Origin: Gammaproteobacteria bacterium
GTDB lineage: Bacteria > Pseudomonadota > Gammaproteobacteria > Pseudomonadales > Azotimanducaceae
Assembly (NCBI GenBank): GCA_026706385.1
Contig: JAPOYV010000114.1
Span: 1 to 64,000, forward strand
DNA: 64,000 nt
Direction: 5' to 3'
The notes beneath the pieces were generated by a model that ran no database searches, had not been told where the DNA came from, and saw nothing but the letters and a program-made list of their open reading frames with translations. A program made the translations under genes and the position numbers. Of this stretch, positions 35,989 to 44,458 are shown piece by piece. Position 1 is the first letter of the stretch; every line of letters begins with the position of its first letter.

Positions 35989-36965
35989 AGCCGGATGCAA
36001 GCGGCTAGCCGGCCAATGCCTGCTGGTTCCAGGCTCGGCGTTGCTTCGCGGCAGGCACCCGTTGCGCGTTCGCAGCGCGGCGCGAAGGCGCACCCCGGTG
36101 GTAGCCGGGCGAGATCCGGGGGCTGGCCGTCGATGGTCTTGAGCCGGCGACCGATCGACCCCTCCACGCCTGGAATCGATGCCATGAGTCCTTGCGTATA
36201 GGGGTGGCGCGGCGCGCCGTAGAGGTCTGCCGCGCTGGCCGTCTCGACAATGCGGCCTGCGTACATCACCGCCACCCGATCCGCGTAGCGGGCGACGACG
36301 CCGAGGTCGTGGGTGATGAGGATCAGCGCCGAGTTGGCTTCGCGGGTCAACTCCTTGAGCAGGGCAAGAATTTGCGCCTGCACGGTGACGTCGAGAGCCG
36401 TGGTGGGTTCGTCGGCGATGATGAGCTTCGGTCGGCAGGCGAGTGCCATGGCGATCATCGTGCGCTGGCGCATGCCGCCCGAGAACTGGTGCGGATAGTC
36501 CTTGAGACGTGCCGGCGCATCGGGGATCCGACTGTGGTCGAGAAGACGCTCGGCCTCCCGCAAGGCGTCCTCCCAGGGCGTACCGCGATGCAGTCGAATC
36601 GGCTCCGCGACCTGCTTGCCGATGGTCAGGACCGGGTTCAACGACGACATCGGCTCCTGGAAGATCATGGCGATCCGGTCGCCGCGGATCGAGCGGATCG
36701 CCCGAGTGCCGAGGTCCAGGAGGTTTTCGCCGTCGAACACGACCCGCCCGCTGTCAATGGACCCGGCGGCGTCCAAGAGCCGCAGCAGCGATAGCGCTGT
36801 CACGCTCTTCCCGGAGCCTGACTCGCCGACGATGGCCAACGTCTCGCCGGCATCCACGTGGAACGACACGCCATCGACCGCGCGCACGATGCCGCGGTCG
36901 GTCCGGAACGAGACCGACAGGTCTTGGACGTCCAGGAGAGGCCCGGCCAGGTTCGCGTCCGCCAT
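35985..36965 (-). CDS. Peptide ABC transporter ATP-binding protein (OppD/DppD-like)
   Basis: A 326-residue ATPase of a binding-protein-dependent peptide importer. All motifs are intact: [12 protein letters not shown] (Walker A), [13 protein letters not shown] (Q-loop), [17 protein letters not shown] (signature), [12 protein letters not shown] (Walker B), [10 protein letters not shown] (H-loop), and the C-terminal [19 protein letters not shown] cysteine motif. It overlaps the binding-protein gene by TGATG (ATG 36965) and the next ATPase by ATGA. It would pair with the damaged OppF-like subunit. Confidence 0.94.
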   Translation of the reverse strand: MADANLAGPLLDVQDLSVSFRTDRGIVRAVDGVSFHVDAGETLAIVGESGSGKSVTALSLLRLLDAAGSIDSGRVVFDGENLLDLGTRAIRSIRGDRIAMIFQEPMSSLNPVLTIGKQVAEPIRLHRGTPWEDALREAERLLDHSRIPDAPARLKDYPHQFSGGMRQRTMIAMALACRPKLIIADEPTTALDVTVQAQILALLKELTREANSALILITHDLGVVARYADRVAVMYAGRIVETASAADLYGAPRHPYTQGLMASIPGVEGSIGRRLKTIDGQPPDLARLPPGCAFAPRCERATGACREATPSLEPAGIGRLAACIRL

Positions 36966-38674
36966 CAAAAGCCCATGGCCCGTTTCATATCGTGGTCGAT
37001 CCAGATCCGCGCGTAGATCGGCCCCGGTCGCACCGCGCCGGCGCGCAGTTCGCCGCCGTAGTTGCGCACCCACGGCCACCACGCGGTGTAGTTGTAGACC
37101 GTCGGCAGCCAGATCGAGGGCGCCTCGTCGAGGAGCTTCACGGTGAGTTCGCGCGTCAAGGCCACGCGGTCCGCTTCCTCCCGCGTCAGCATGAGACGGT
37201 CGATCGCGGCGTCGAACTCCGGCACGTTGTAGACCGAAGGATTCCAGGTATGACCCGTGATGAACTTGCGGATCGACGTGGTCGGGTTGGTGTGGCCGTT
37301 GTTCATGAAGTAGCCGGGGCCGTGGTTCTCGGTCGTCATCATCGACAGGAACGCCGCGTATTCGAGCGGCTCGATCTCCATGCGCACGCCAACCTTCGCG
37401 AGGTACGAGTCGAGCAGCGGAATCAGGTCCATATTGCTCGGGCTGCAGGTGCAGACCTGAACCTTGAAGCTGAACCCGTCGCCGTGACCGGCTTCGGCGA
37501 GCAGGGCGCGGGCCTTGTCGGGGTGGTAGCCGAAGAGTTCCTGTACGGATTCCGGCATCTCCTCGAGGGACTGGTAGTAGTCGCCGAAGCCGGGGTGCTG
37601 CGGGTAGGCCATGAGTTCGGCATGGCCGCCGTAGAACAGGTCGACGATTTCCTGCTGGTTCACCGCCATGTTCAGCGCTCGCCGGACACGGACGTCGTCG
37701 AACGGCGGCATGTCCATGCGCATGGAGACGAAGTTGCCGGCCGTGGCGAGCCACCGTGACCATTGCAGTTCCGGGGTCGACTCCCGCAAGTGGTCCACGG
37801 CGATCCAGCGGATCGACTCCAGGATGTCGATCTTCGCCGTGCGGATCGCCGTGAGGTACGTCGCCTCGTCCTTGATGATGCGGTACTTCACCTCGTCGAC
37901 GAACGGGACCGGGTAGTCGCGCCCGCCTATGCGTTCGCTGTCCCAGTAGCCAGCATTCTTCGTATAGGTATGCGAATTGCCCTGGATGTAGCCGGTCAGT
38001 TCGAACGGCCCTGTGCCGACCACGGTGCGCCAGTCCTTGCGGTCCACGGTATCGGTCTCGCGCGGGACGATGAACGAGTGGTAGCCGTAGCCGAAGCGGT
38101 AGGGCCATTCGGCGTTGAACTCGTTGAAGCGGAACACGACGGTGTGGTCGTCGCGGGCCTCCACGGCGGCGAGATAGTCCCAGTAGTCGCTCTGCGCCTT
38201 CTTCGGGCTGTCGTTCACCAGGTGGAACGAGTACACGACGTCGTGGGCGTCGAGCTCCCGCGCGTCCATGACCCCGGGACGGTCCATGAACATGATCCCG
38301 CGTCGCAGGTGGACGACAAGCGTACTTTGGTCTTCCCACTCCCAGTGCTCAGCGAGTTCGCCGCGTAGGGCATCGTAGGGGATGTGCGCTTCGGCGATGA
38401 AGCGCTGCGTACCGCCCTTGTGCACGCTTAGGTCCAGGTCCGCGGCGAACAGCTGCTCACGAATCAGGCCGTAGTCGTGGTTGTTCTTCCACGTCCAATC
38501 CACGGGGTCCCAGGACAGCGCGGACAGCGTGATGTAGACGGTACCGATGTTCAGGCTGCCGCCGTATTGCGGCTCGACGCTCGGTTCGGGAACCGTGGCC
38601 GAGCGTTCCGGCGTGCAGGCGCCGAGCGCTGCCGCCGCGCACGTGACGGCCATGAGTCGCCGTGCGTGCGTCAC
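36965..38674 (-). CDS. Peptide ABC transporter substrate-binding lipoprotein (OppA/DppA-like)
   Basis: A 569-residue extracytoplasmic solute-binding protein (family 5). GTG 38674 overlaps the permease stop as GTGA and gives an arginine-bearing signal peptide with lipobox LGAC (VTHARRLMAVTCAAAALGAC); ATG 38653 is an alternative with a shorter n-region. Family features include STLVVHLRRGIMFMDRPGVMDARELDAHDVVYSF-type loops, VVGTGPFELTGYIQGNSHTYTKNAGYW and VRRALNMAVNQQEIVDLFYGGHAE. Secreted to the periplasm and membrane-anchored. Its ligand is unknown. Confidence 0.93.
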   Translation of the reverse strand: MTHARRLMAVTCAAAALGACTPERSATVPEPSVEPQYGGSLNIGTVYITLSALSWDPVDWTWKNNHDYGLIREQLFAADLDLSVHKGGTQRFIAEAHIPYDALRGELAEHWEWEDQSTLVVHLRRGIMFMDRPGVMDARELDAHDVVYSFHLVNDSPKKAQSDYWDYLAAVEARDDHTVVFRFNEFNAEWPYRFGYGYHSFIVPRETDTVDRKDWRTVVGTGPFELTGYIQGNSHTYTKNAGYWDSERIGGRDYPVPFVDEVKYRIIKDEATYLTAIRTAKIDILESIRWIAVDHLRESTPELQWSRWLATAGNFVSMRMDMPPFDDVRVRRALNMAVNQQEIVDLFYGGHAELMAYPQHPGFGDYYQSLEEMPESVQELFGYHPDKARALLAEAGHGDGFSFKVQVCTCSPSNMDLIPLLDSYLAKVGVRMEIEPLEYAAFLSMMTTENHGPGYFMNNGHTNPTTSIRKFITGHTWNPSVYNVPEFDAAIDRLMLTREEADRVALTRELTVKLLDEAPSIWLPTVYNYTAWWPWVRNYGGELRAGAVRPGPIYARIWIDHDMKRAMGF

Positions 38675-39570
38675 TGGCTCCCCCGCATGCGTGGGTCGAG
38701 GAGATCGCGCAACGCATCGCCGTAGACGTTGATCGCGTACACGACGATGGTCAGACACAACCCCGGGGCCAATGCGAGCCAGGCGCCGAGGTACATATAC
38801 GTGCGACCCGTGCCGCTGAGCATGCTGCCCCAGGTGGGCGCTGGCGGCGGCACGCCAAGGCCGAGGAACGACAAGCCCGCCTCGGTCAGGATCACGGCCC
38901 CGATGCGCGTGGTGAACAGCACGATCACCACTGGCATGACGTTGGGGACGATGTGGCGGATCAGGACGTGCCATGTCCGTGCGCCTATGGACTGCGCGGC
39001 ATGGGTGTACATGTTCTCCTTCACCGAGATCACCGCGCCGCGCACGATGCGCGAGCCGGCGATGCCGTAGAGCAATCCGAGCACCACCACGATCTGCACG
39101 ACACCGGGGCCGACGACCGAGATGATGACGATCAGGAGCACGAGGTCGGGGAAGGTCATCCAGGCATCGACGCCCCGTTGAACGACCATGTCGGTCTTGC
39201 CGCCGAAGTAGCCGGACACGACGCCAATGGCCAGCGACACGACGGTCGCGAACCCGGCGGCTAGGAACGCCACGATCATGGAGAGCTGCGCCCCGATCAG
39301 GATCCGCGACAGGACGTCCCGGCCGAGGTGGTCGGTACCCAGCGGGAAGTCCCAGGACGGCGCTTCCAGGCGGTGCGCCATGTTGGTCTCGTTGACGCCG
39401 TACGGGGCAAGGAAGTCCGCGAAGATCCCGCACAGAAGGAACACCAGGAACACCGCACCGCCCACGGCACCGAGCGGTTTTTCGCGCACGAGGCGGACCA
39501 GGAACGTGATCAGGGCCGGGCGTGGCCCGGCCAGCGTCGTCAACGGGGGCGCGTAGGCTAAGTCGCTCAT
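38671..39570 (-). CDS. Peptide ABC transporter permease (OppC/DppC-like)
   Basis: A 299-residue permease with a typical N-terminal helix (LGAVGGAVFLVFLLCGIFADFLAP), FPLGTDHLGRDVLSRILIGAQLSM, and the EAA loop (ENMYTHAAQSIGARTWHVLIRHIVPN) that contacts the ATPases. Six membrane segments are visible. It overlaps the OppB-like gene by ATGA at 39570-39567 and the binding-protein gene by GTGA, so synthesis of all subunits is coupled. Confidence 0.94.
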   Translation of the reverse strand: MSDLAYAPPLTTLAGPRPALITFLVRLVREKPLGAVGGAVFLVFLLCGIFADFLAPYGVNETNMAHRLEAPSWDFPLGTDHLGRDVLSRILIGAQLSMIVAFLAAGFATVVSLAIGVVSGYFGGKTDMVVQRGVDAWMTFPDLVLLIVIISVVGPGVVQIVVVLGLLYGIAGSRIVRGAVISVKENMYTHAAQSIGARTWHVLIRHIVPNVMPVVIVLFTTRIGAVILTEAGLSFLGLGVPPPAPTWGSMLSGTGRTYMYLGAWLALAPGLCLTIVVYAINVYGDALRDLLDPRMRGSQ

Positions 39571-40517
39571 TGGTGACGGACCTTCGGGTCCAACCAGCCG
39601 TAGCTCAGGTCGACCACCAGGTTGATCAGCAGGATGCTGGCACCGGCAACGAGGAAGACGCCCGAGACCACCGGATAGTCGCGCTGGAAGACCGCCTCGA
39701 GGAGCAGGAGGCCCATGCCCGGGACGACGAAGATCTGCTCGAAAATCACCGCGCCGCCGATCAGGAGCGGTGCCTGCAAGCCGATCAGCGTGACCACGGG
39801 GATCAGGCCGTTGCGAAGGGCGTGGCGAAGGATCAGCAGCGCTTCACCGACGCCCTTGGCGCGCGCCGTGCGAATGTAGTCCTGGCGCAGCACCTCCAGC
39901 ATCATGGTGCGGGTCATGCGCATCGTGACCGCCGACATCGACAGTCCCAGCAGGATGGCGGGCACGATCAGGTGATGAAGGTTCCTGACGGGGTCTTCGA
40001 GAAACGGCGTGTATTCCAATTCGGGTGCCCACCGCCACCAGACCGACGGGAACACCATGACCAGCGTGCCGAGCCAAAAGCCGGGTACGGCAAGCATGAC
40101 CAGGGAGAAGGATCGCGCGACGTAGTCGCCAGCCGTGTCCTGGCGAATGGCGGAATAGACGCCGATGGGCAACGCCACCGTCAGCGCAACGATTAGCGCC
40201 AGGAACCCCAGCTCGAAAGTGATCGGCATCGTTGCCAGCAGTTGCTCGGTGACCGGGACGTTGTTCCACAGCGAGCGGCCGAAGTCGCCGGTGACCACGT
40301 TGCCGAGCCAGGTGAAATACTGCACGTAGACCGGCTGGTCGAGGCCCAGCGCGGCCTCAATGCGGGCTCGGTCCTGGCCGGTCGCGATGTCGTTCTGCGC
40401 CAGCATCAGGTCGATGACATCGCCAGGGATGAGCCGCATCGACACGAAGACGATGAGGCTGACGAACAAGAGCGTCGGCACGAGCGCGAGCAGTCGGCGG
40501 GCGATGTAGGCTTGCAT
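39567..40517 (-). CDS. Peptide ABC transporter permease (OppB/DppB-like)
   Basis: A 316-residue permease and the first gene of the importer operon. It opens MQAYIARRLLALVPTLLFVSLIVF, has GLDQPVYVQYFTWLGNVVTGDFGRSL, and the EAA loop (MLEVLRQDYIRTARAKGVGEALLILRHALRNGLIPV) before the last helices. The C-terminus SYGWLDPKVRHQ is the usual ending. The operon order is B-C-A-D-F, unlike the E. coli A-B-C-D-F order. Confidence 0.94.
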   Translation of the reverse strand: MQAYIARRLLALVPTLLFVSLIVFVSMRLIPGDVIDLMLAQNDIATGQDRARIEAALGLDQPVYVQYFTWLGNVVTGDFGRSLWNNVPVTEQLLATMPITFELGFLALIVALTVALPIGVYSAIRQDTAGDYVARSFSLVMLAVPGFWLGTLVMVFPSVWWRWAPELEYTPFLEDPVRNLHHLIVPAILLGLSMSAVTMRMTRTMMLEVLRQDYIRTARAKGVGEALLILRHALRNGLIPVVTLIGLQAPLLIGGAVIFEQIFVVPGMGLLLLEAVFQRDYPVVSGVFLVAGASILLINLVVDLSYGWLDPKVRHQ

Positions 40518-40694
40518 GCGGTCCGGCTTTGAGCGGGCGCGAAGGGCGCAGTGTGTCCGATACGGCCGGGCGCGGGCAAGGCTTGCCTCGCCCGTTCACA
40601 CCCTTGATCCCTGTCGACTGGAAGAACAAGATGGCGAACGTGCCGCATGCGGCGGGTTGCGAAGGTCACCGCAGACGTCAGGAGGTGCCGGTGA

Positions 40695-40991
40695 ACACAC
40701 ATCCACCAGGCGAATATCCTTCTGGGCAGATTGGCGCTCGCCGAGGCCGATCTCGCGACCGCCAAGGGTCACCTGCTGGCTGCCGGCAAGGTCTCGGGTG
40801 CGCCCACGCTGGGCAGGTTCGGCCCTAACATGCGCCTCGCGGCGGATCTGCTAGGGCGCGGTGAGCGGCAGGTCGTCCTGGAGTGTTTCGAACTGTGTGC
40901 GAACTTCTGGTCCAGCGACAAGCTCAAGGACTGGGCGGCGTTGGTCCGGGGCGGGCGCACACCGGACTTCGGGGCTAACTTGGTCTACTAA
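40695..40991 (+). pseudogene. C-terminal fragment of a TPR-like conserved protein
   Basis: Following an in-frame TGA at 40692, a frame without a standard start encodes HQANILLGRLALAEADLATA, then LLAAGKVSGAPTLGRFGPNM, a LLGRGERQVVLECFELCANFW helix pair and the end GRTPDFGANLVY. This resembles the C-terminal module of a family of small proteins ending in PDFGANL, so the 5' part has been lost; TTG 40731 could only give a partial domain. The stretch 40518-40694 before it holds no gene that I can support. Confidence 0.45.
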
Positions 40992-41007
40992 CGTTCGGGT
41001 GATTGGT

Positions 41008-41919
41008 ATGAGAATCGGTTTCATCGGCCTCGGCGGCATCGGCAAGCCCATGGCCATCAATGTCGCCAAGGCGGGTTTCGAGCTGACGGTCCACGATCTG
41101 CGCGACCAGCCACTCGAGGAGCTCCGCCAGCACGGCGCCCGCATCGCCGCCAATGCTCGGGAGGTCGCGGCGGCGTCGGACATCGTCCTGGCTTCGCTGC
41201 CGTCCAACGAAGCAAGCTCGGACGTGGCACTCGGCGCGGACGGAGTTTTGGCCGGTGCCAAGGCGGGCGACATCTACATCGAGCTCAGCACGATCAGCCC
41301 CGAGGTCGTTCACGTGATTGCCGCGCGCGCCGCGGAGAAGGAGATCACGGTATTGGACGCCCCCGTGAGCGGCAGCGTCGAACAGCGACGCGAAGGGACT
41401 TTGTCGGTCATGGTGGGCGGCGACCCCGCCGCCCTGAACCGGGCTATGCCCGTGCTCCAGGCGTTCGGCGAGAGAGTCTTCCACGTCGGCGAGAGCGGCG
41501 CCGGAGCCACCGTGAAGCTGGTCAACAACCTGCTCGCCGGCATCGGCATGGTGGCGACCATGGAAGCCCTGGTGCTGGGCGTAAAGGCCGGATTGAGCAT
41601 CGAGGTCTTGCAGGACGTGATCAGCGCCAGCAGCGGCGGCAGCCCGATGTTCCGCTCGATGGTCGAGCGCATCACCACGCTAAGCCCGGACCCGCCGCCC
41701 GGGCAGACGGCCGACATGGGGCTCCACACCATTGCCAAGGACATGAAGCTGGCAGTGGAACTGGCCCAGCAGGTCGCAGCGCCGCTGTTGCTCGGAACGT
41801 CCGCCACGCAACCGTTCGTCGCTGGCTTGGCCCGTGGATGGGCGGACAAGGAACTCTGGGCGATCATGGAGATCTTCGAGGAGATGGGTGGAGTCCGGGT
41901 GCGCCCGACGGAGCTGTAG
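41008..41919 (+). CDS. Beta-hydroxyacid dehydrogenase (3-hydroxyisobutyrate dehydrogenase-like)
   Basis: A 303-residue NAD(P)-dependent oxidoreductase. It starts at ATG 41008 with the Rossmann motif IGFIGLGGIGKPMAINVAKAG, followed by the substrate motif LDAPVSGSVEQRREGTLSVMVGG and the catalytic Lys in GAGATVKLVNNLL. The C-terminal helical domain begins near residue 165 (ATMEALVLGVKAGLS). Family members oxidise 3-hydroxyisobutyrate, tartronate semialdehyde and similar acids; the exact substrate is unknown. Confidence 0.92.
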   Translation: MRIGFIGLGGIGKPMAINVAKAGFELTVHDLRDQPLEELRQHGARIAANAREVAAASDIVLASLPSNEASSDVALGADGVLAGAKAGDIYIELSTISPEVVHVIAARAAEKEITVLDAPVSGSVEQRREGTLSVMVGGDPAALNRAMPVLQAFGERVFHVGESGAGATVKLVNNLLAGIGMVATMEALVLGVKAGLSIEVLQDVISASSGGSPMFRSMVERITTLSPDPPPGQTADMGLHTIAKDMKLAVELAQQVAAPLLLGTSATQPFVAGLARGWADKELWAIMEIFEEMGGVRVRPTEL

Positions 41920-41980
41920 AGCAGATCCCGCGCCGACGTAACCCAGGGGGCGGTCGCCGTGCGGCTGTCGTGTTGGACGA

Positions 41981-41998
41981 CTATAGCTATTCGAATAG
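41981..41998. promoter_or_regulatory. Palindromic operator upstream of mazEF
   Basis: A perfect 12-bp palindrome CTATTCGAATAG (41987-41998), preceded by CTATAG (41981-41986), lies 27 bases upstream of the antitoxin start in an AT-richer patch. Ribbon-helix-helix antitoxins commonly bind such sites to repress their own operon; this role is inferred. Confidence 0.6.
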
Positions 41999-42025
41999 GC
42001 ACTGTCCCAATGATAGAGTATGTGG

Positions 42026-42274
42026 ATGAAGATCATACAAATGACCATGGACAATGACCTCGTCGAGCGCGTTGATGCGCGCGTGAAGGCCCTTGGAACG
42101 ACGCGCTCGGCCTTTGCGAGAGATGCCTTGCGGGATGCGCTCAAACGGCTCGATGAGAAGGAACTCGAAGAACGGCATGTGGCCGGCTACAAGCGTGATC
42201 CCGTCCAACCGGGTGAGTTCGACATTCCGGAAGATGATCATGCTTGGGGCGACGGAGCATGGAGCTCTGACTGA
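42026..42274 (+). CDS. mazE: Ribbon-helix-helix antitoxin (MazE-like)
   Basis: An 82-residue antitoxin. ATG 42026 gives MKIIQMTMDNDLVERVDARV, the standard opening of this antitoxin group; ATG 42020 would add two residues. Residues 1-45 form a ribbon-helix-helix DNA-binding domain (TTRSAFARDALRDALKRL) and the acidic tail (FDIPEDDHAWGDGAWSSD) would bind and neutralise the toxin. It overlaps the toxin start as TGATG at 42272-42276. Likely autorepressor with the palindrome upstream. Confidence 0.88.
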   Translation: MKIIQMTMDNDLVERVDARVKALGTTRSAFARDALRDALKRLDEKELEERHVAGYKRDPVQPGEFDIPEDDHAWGDGAWSSD

Positions 42275-42588
42275 TGCTGCGCGGCGAGGTCCGTTGGTAC
42301 GAGTTCGCCCCGCCGGATAAGCGTCGCCCCGTCGTGGTCCTCACCCGAGACTCGGTCATTGCGAGTCTGGGGGAAGTCACCGTCGCCCCGGTTACTACCC
42401 ACATCCGGGAGATTCCGAGCGAAGTCGTGCTCTCTCGAGACGACGGCCTGCCGCGCGAGTGCGCCGTGAACTGCGACCACCTGCAGACCGTACCGCGCGG
42501 ACGTTTGGGTGCCACGATTTCGCGGCTCTCGAGGGAGAAGATGGTGCGGGTTGCTACGGCGATTCGGTTTGCACTCAACCTAGACTGA
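42274..42588 (+). CDS. mazF: MazF/PemK-type endoribonuclease toxin
   Basis: A 104-residue toxin that cleaves mRNA or stable RNA at specific sequences. Family features: MLRGEVRWYEFAPPDKRRPVVVLTRD (RGEVWxxxx...KxRPxxVL), VTVAPVTTHIREIPSEVVL and ECAVNCDHLQTVPRGRLG, with conserved Arg and Thr of the MazF active site. It is coupled by TGATG to its antitoxin. The genome also encodes Hen1-Pnkp about 22 kb away, a system that repairs toxin-cleaved RNA. Confidence 0.92.
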   Translation: MLRGEVRWYEFAPPDKRRPVVVLTRDSVIASLGEVTVAPVTTHIREIPSEVVLSRDDGLPRECAVNCDHLQTVPRGRLGATISRLSREKMVRVATAIRFALNLD

Positions 42589-42711
42589 CGCCACCGTCAT
42601 CCGCGACCCCCCCCGAGTTGCCGTGCGGGTCACACGGTAGGCACAGCGGGAACGGCTGTCGCATGGGCAAACATCACCGCAAGCGGCGTCGGCGGGGCGA
42701 TCACCGATGAC

Positions 42712-44295
42712 CTATTCTATCGGCGCGGGCTTCAGACGCACGATCCGACCACCGGTTTGGTGCTCGAGCAAGAGGTATATCCAACCGCGCTCGTCGACGT
42801 CGATGTCGCGAATCCGGGCGAGATCCTCCAACAGAAGCTCCTCCCCGACGACGCGACCGTCCTCGACCTCGACGCGAACGAGATCGGACGCCTTTAGCGA
42901 TCCAATCAGCAAATCCCCTTGCCACTCCGGGAAGGCCGCACCTTCGTAAACGACAAGATTCGACACGGCGATCGACGGCGCCCATGCCTTTGCCGCGCGC
43001 TCCGTGTCCTCGAGTTCGATCTCACTCCGAGCACGTCCCCAGGCAACCTCGGTACCGTCATAGTTCAGCCCGGCCGAAAAGAGTGGCCACCCGTAGTTCC
43101 GGCCTGGCAGCAATCTGTTGAGCTCGTCACCACCCCGCGGTCCATGCTCGGTGTTCCATGCATTGCGGGTCTCGTGATCGTATGCGAGACCTTGAGGGGC
43201 CCGGTGACCGTAGGTCCAGATCGTGCTCAACGCACCGGGCACGCCAACGAACGGGTTGTCTGCTGGGATCCGCCCGTCGTCGTGCAAGCGATGCGTCTTG
43301 CCATACGCGGTGCCAAGATCCTGAATGCCGTCCATGCTGCGCATGCCGGCGGTGATGAACACATGGCCGTTGTCATCGAACGCGATCCGGCCACCCGTGA
43401 CGGCATCGCCCCAGGTGCTGGCGTCGTAGGTTGGTGCCTGCCAGATCTTTTCCTCGTCGACCCAGTGGCCATCGCGGATACGCCCGCGCACGAGTACGTT
43501 GCGCGAGGTGAGAGGATTCTGTTCGCTTGCATCTACGGTGCCACATGCGCTGCAGCGTTCCGTGTAATGAAGATAGAGCCACCGGTTCTCGGCGAATTCC
43601 GGATGCAGCGCCACATCCAGCATCCAACCGGCACCGCGTTTGGCATCGCCCTCGTAAGGTCGGTCGGGGGCATCCAGATCGGTACGCGGTGTGCCTGCCA
43701 CGTAGTCCGAAATCCGGCCCGCGGGCGACACGATCCGCATGCCAGGCGTAGTCTCCGTCACAAGGATCGATCCGTCCGGTCGCACGGCAATCGAGTAGGG
43801 TTTCGGGTACGCAGCCGCCTGGCCGCCCAAGCCTTCCGCGACAAGCTCGATTGTGACGGTATGCAATTGCGTCGTCAGAGGCCCGGACGGGAGCGTCCAC
43901 TCGCTGCCGTCCGGGATGTACTGTGCCATGAGGTGGTCTACGGAAAGGCGGGTGCGATGTTCGGCGATCAACAGCGCCAACGCCTTGATTGCCTGGTCGT
44001 CAAGCGCGTCCGTCCAGGCCGGCATTCCCTTCGCTGGATTGCCATTGGCGATACTGGCAACAATCGCATCGATCGAGTCGCCGTCGACAAGCTCGCGACC
44101 GACGAGTGCAACCCCCTGCGCCGCACCCTCAAACCCGTCGCCGTGGCAAACTGCGCAGTGCTCAGCATAGATAGACCGACTGAACTCAGCCGCGTGAGCG
44201 GGCGCGACGATCAGCAGAAGCACCGTCAAGGCGCGAAGTGTGTTTGCGTACTCGATGCCGCCGTTCCTCAACCTGCGCAGAACCGTCCGCTCCAC
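42712..44295 (-). CDS. Cytochrome c-PQQ-dependent sugar dehydrogenase fusion
   Basis: An exported two-domain dehydrogenase of about 527 residues. After a signal peptide (LRALTVLLLIVAPAHA) comes a cytochrome c domain with CAVCHG, then a six-bladed soluble aldose dehydrogenase-type propeller: PYSIAVRPDGSILVTET, WLYLHYTER, HVFITAGMRSMDG, IWTYGHRAPQGLAYD, EHGPRGGDELNRLLPGRNYGWP. The start is uncertain; GTG 44295 is chosen because no ATG gives a signal peptide of normal length, and the ATG at 44427 would add 44 residues. The PQQ dehydrogenase would pass electrons to the fused haem. Substrate unknown. Confidence 0.82.
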   Translation of the reverse strand: MERTVLRRLRNGGIEYANTLRALTVLLLIVAPAHAAEFSRSIYAEHCAVCHGDGFEGAAQGVALVGRELVDGDSIDAIVASIANGNPAKGMPAWTDALDDQAIKALALLIAEHRTRLSVDHLMAQYIPDGSEWTLPSGPLTTQLHTVTIELVAEGLGGQAAAYPKPYSIAVRPDGSILVTETTPGMRIVSPAGRISDYVAGTPRTDLDAPDRPYEGDAKRGAGWMLDVALHPEFAENRWLYLHYTERCSACGTVDASEQNPLTSRNVLVRGRIRDGHWVDEEKIWQAPTYDASTWGDAVTGGRIAFDDNGHVFITAGMRSMDGIQDLGTAYGKTHRLHDDGRIPADNPFVGVPGALSTIWTYGHRAPQGLAYDHETRNAWNTEHGPRGGDELNRLLPGRNYGWPLFSAGLNYDGTEVAWGRARSEIELEDTERAAKAWAPSIAVSNLVVYEGAAFPEWQGDLLIGSLKASDLVRVEVEDGRVVGEELLLEDLARIRDIDVDERGWIYLLLEHQTGGRIVRLKPAPIE

Positions 44296-44458
44296 ACAAT
44301 ATATACACGCAAACAACGTTAGCGATGGTGGACCGAACAGTCGACTTCTGCTCTGAGTGAATACTCGTCGAGCGGATCGGCAATCGGTCGCGTGGGACAA
44401 GGGCAAGGGCATCGGGTTACATTGCACGCCTACTCAACGCAAGCGATGAGGAGTGCGC

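Noticed and set aside
42664-42711. Tiny ORF (MGKHHRKRRRRGDHR)
   Set aside because: Fifteen very basic residues without ribosome-binding site; GC-rich chance frame.
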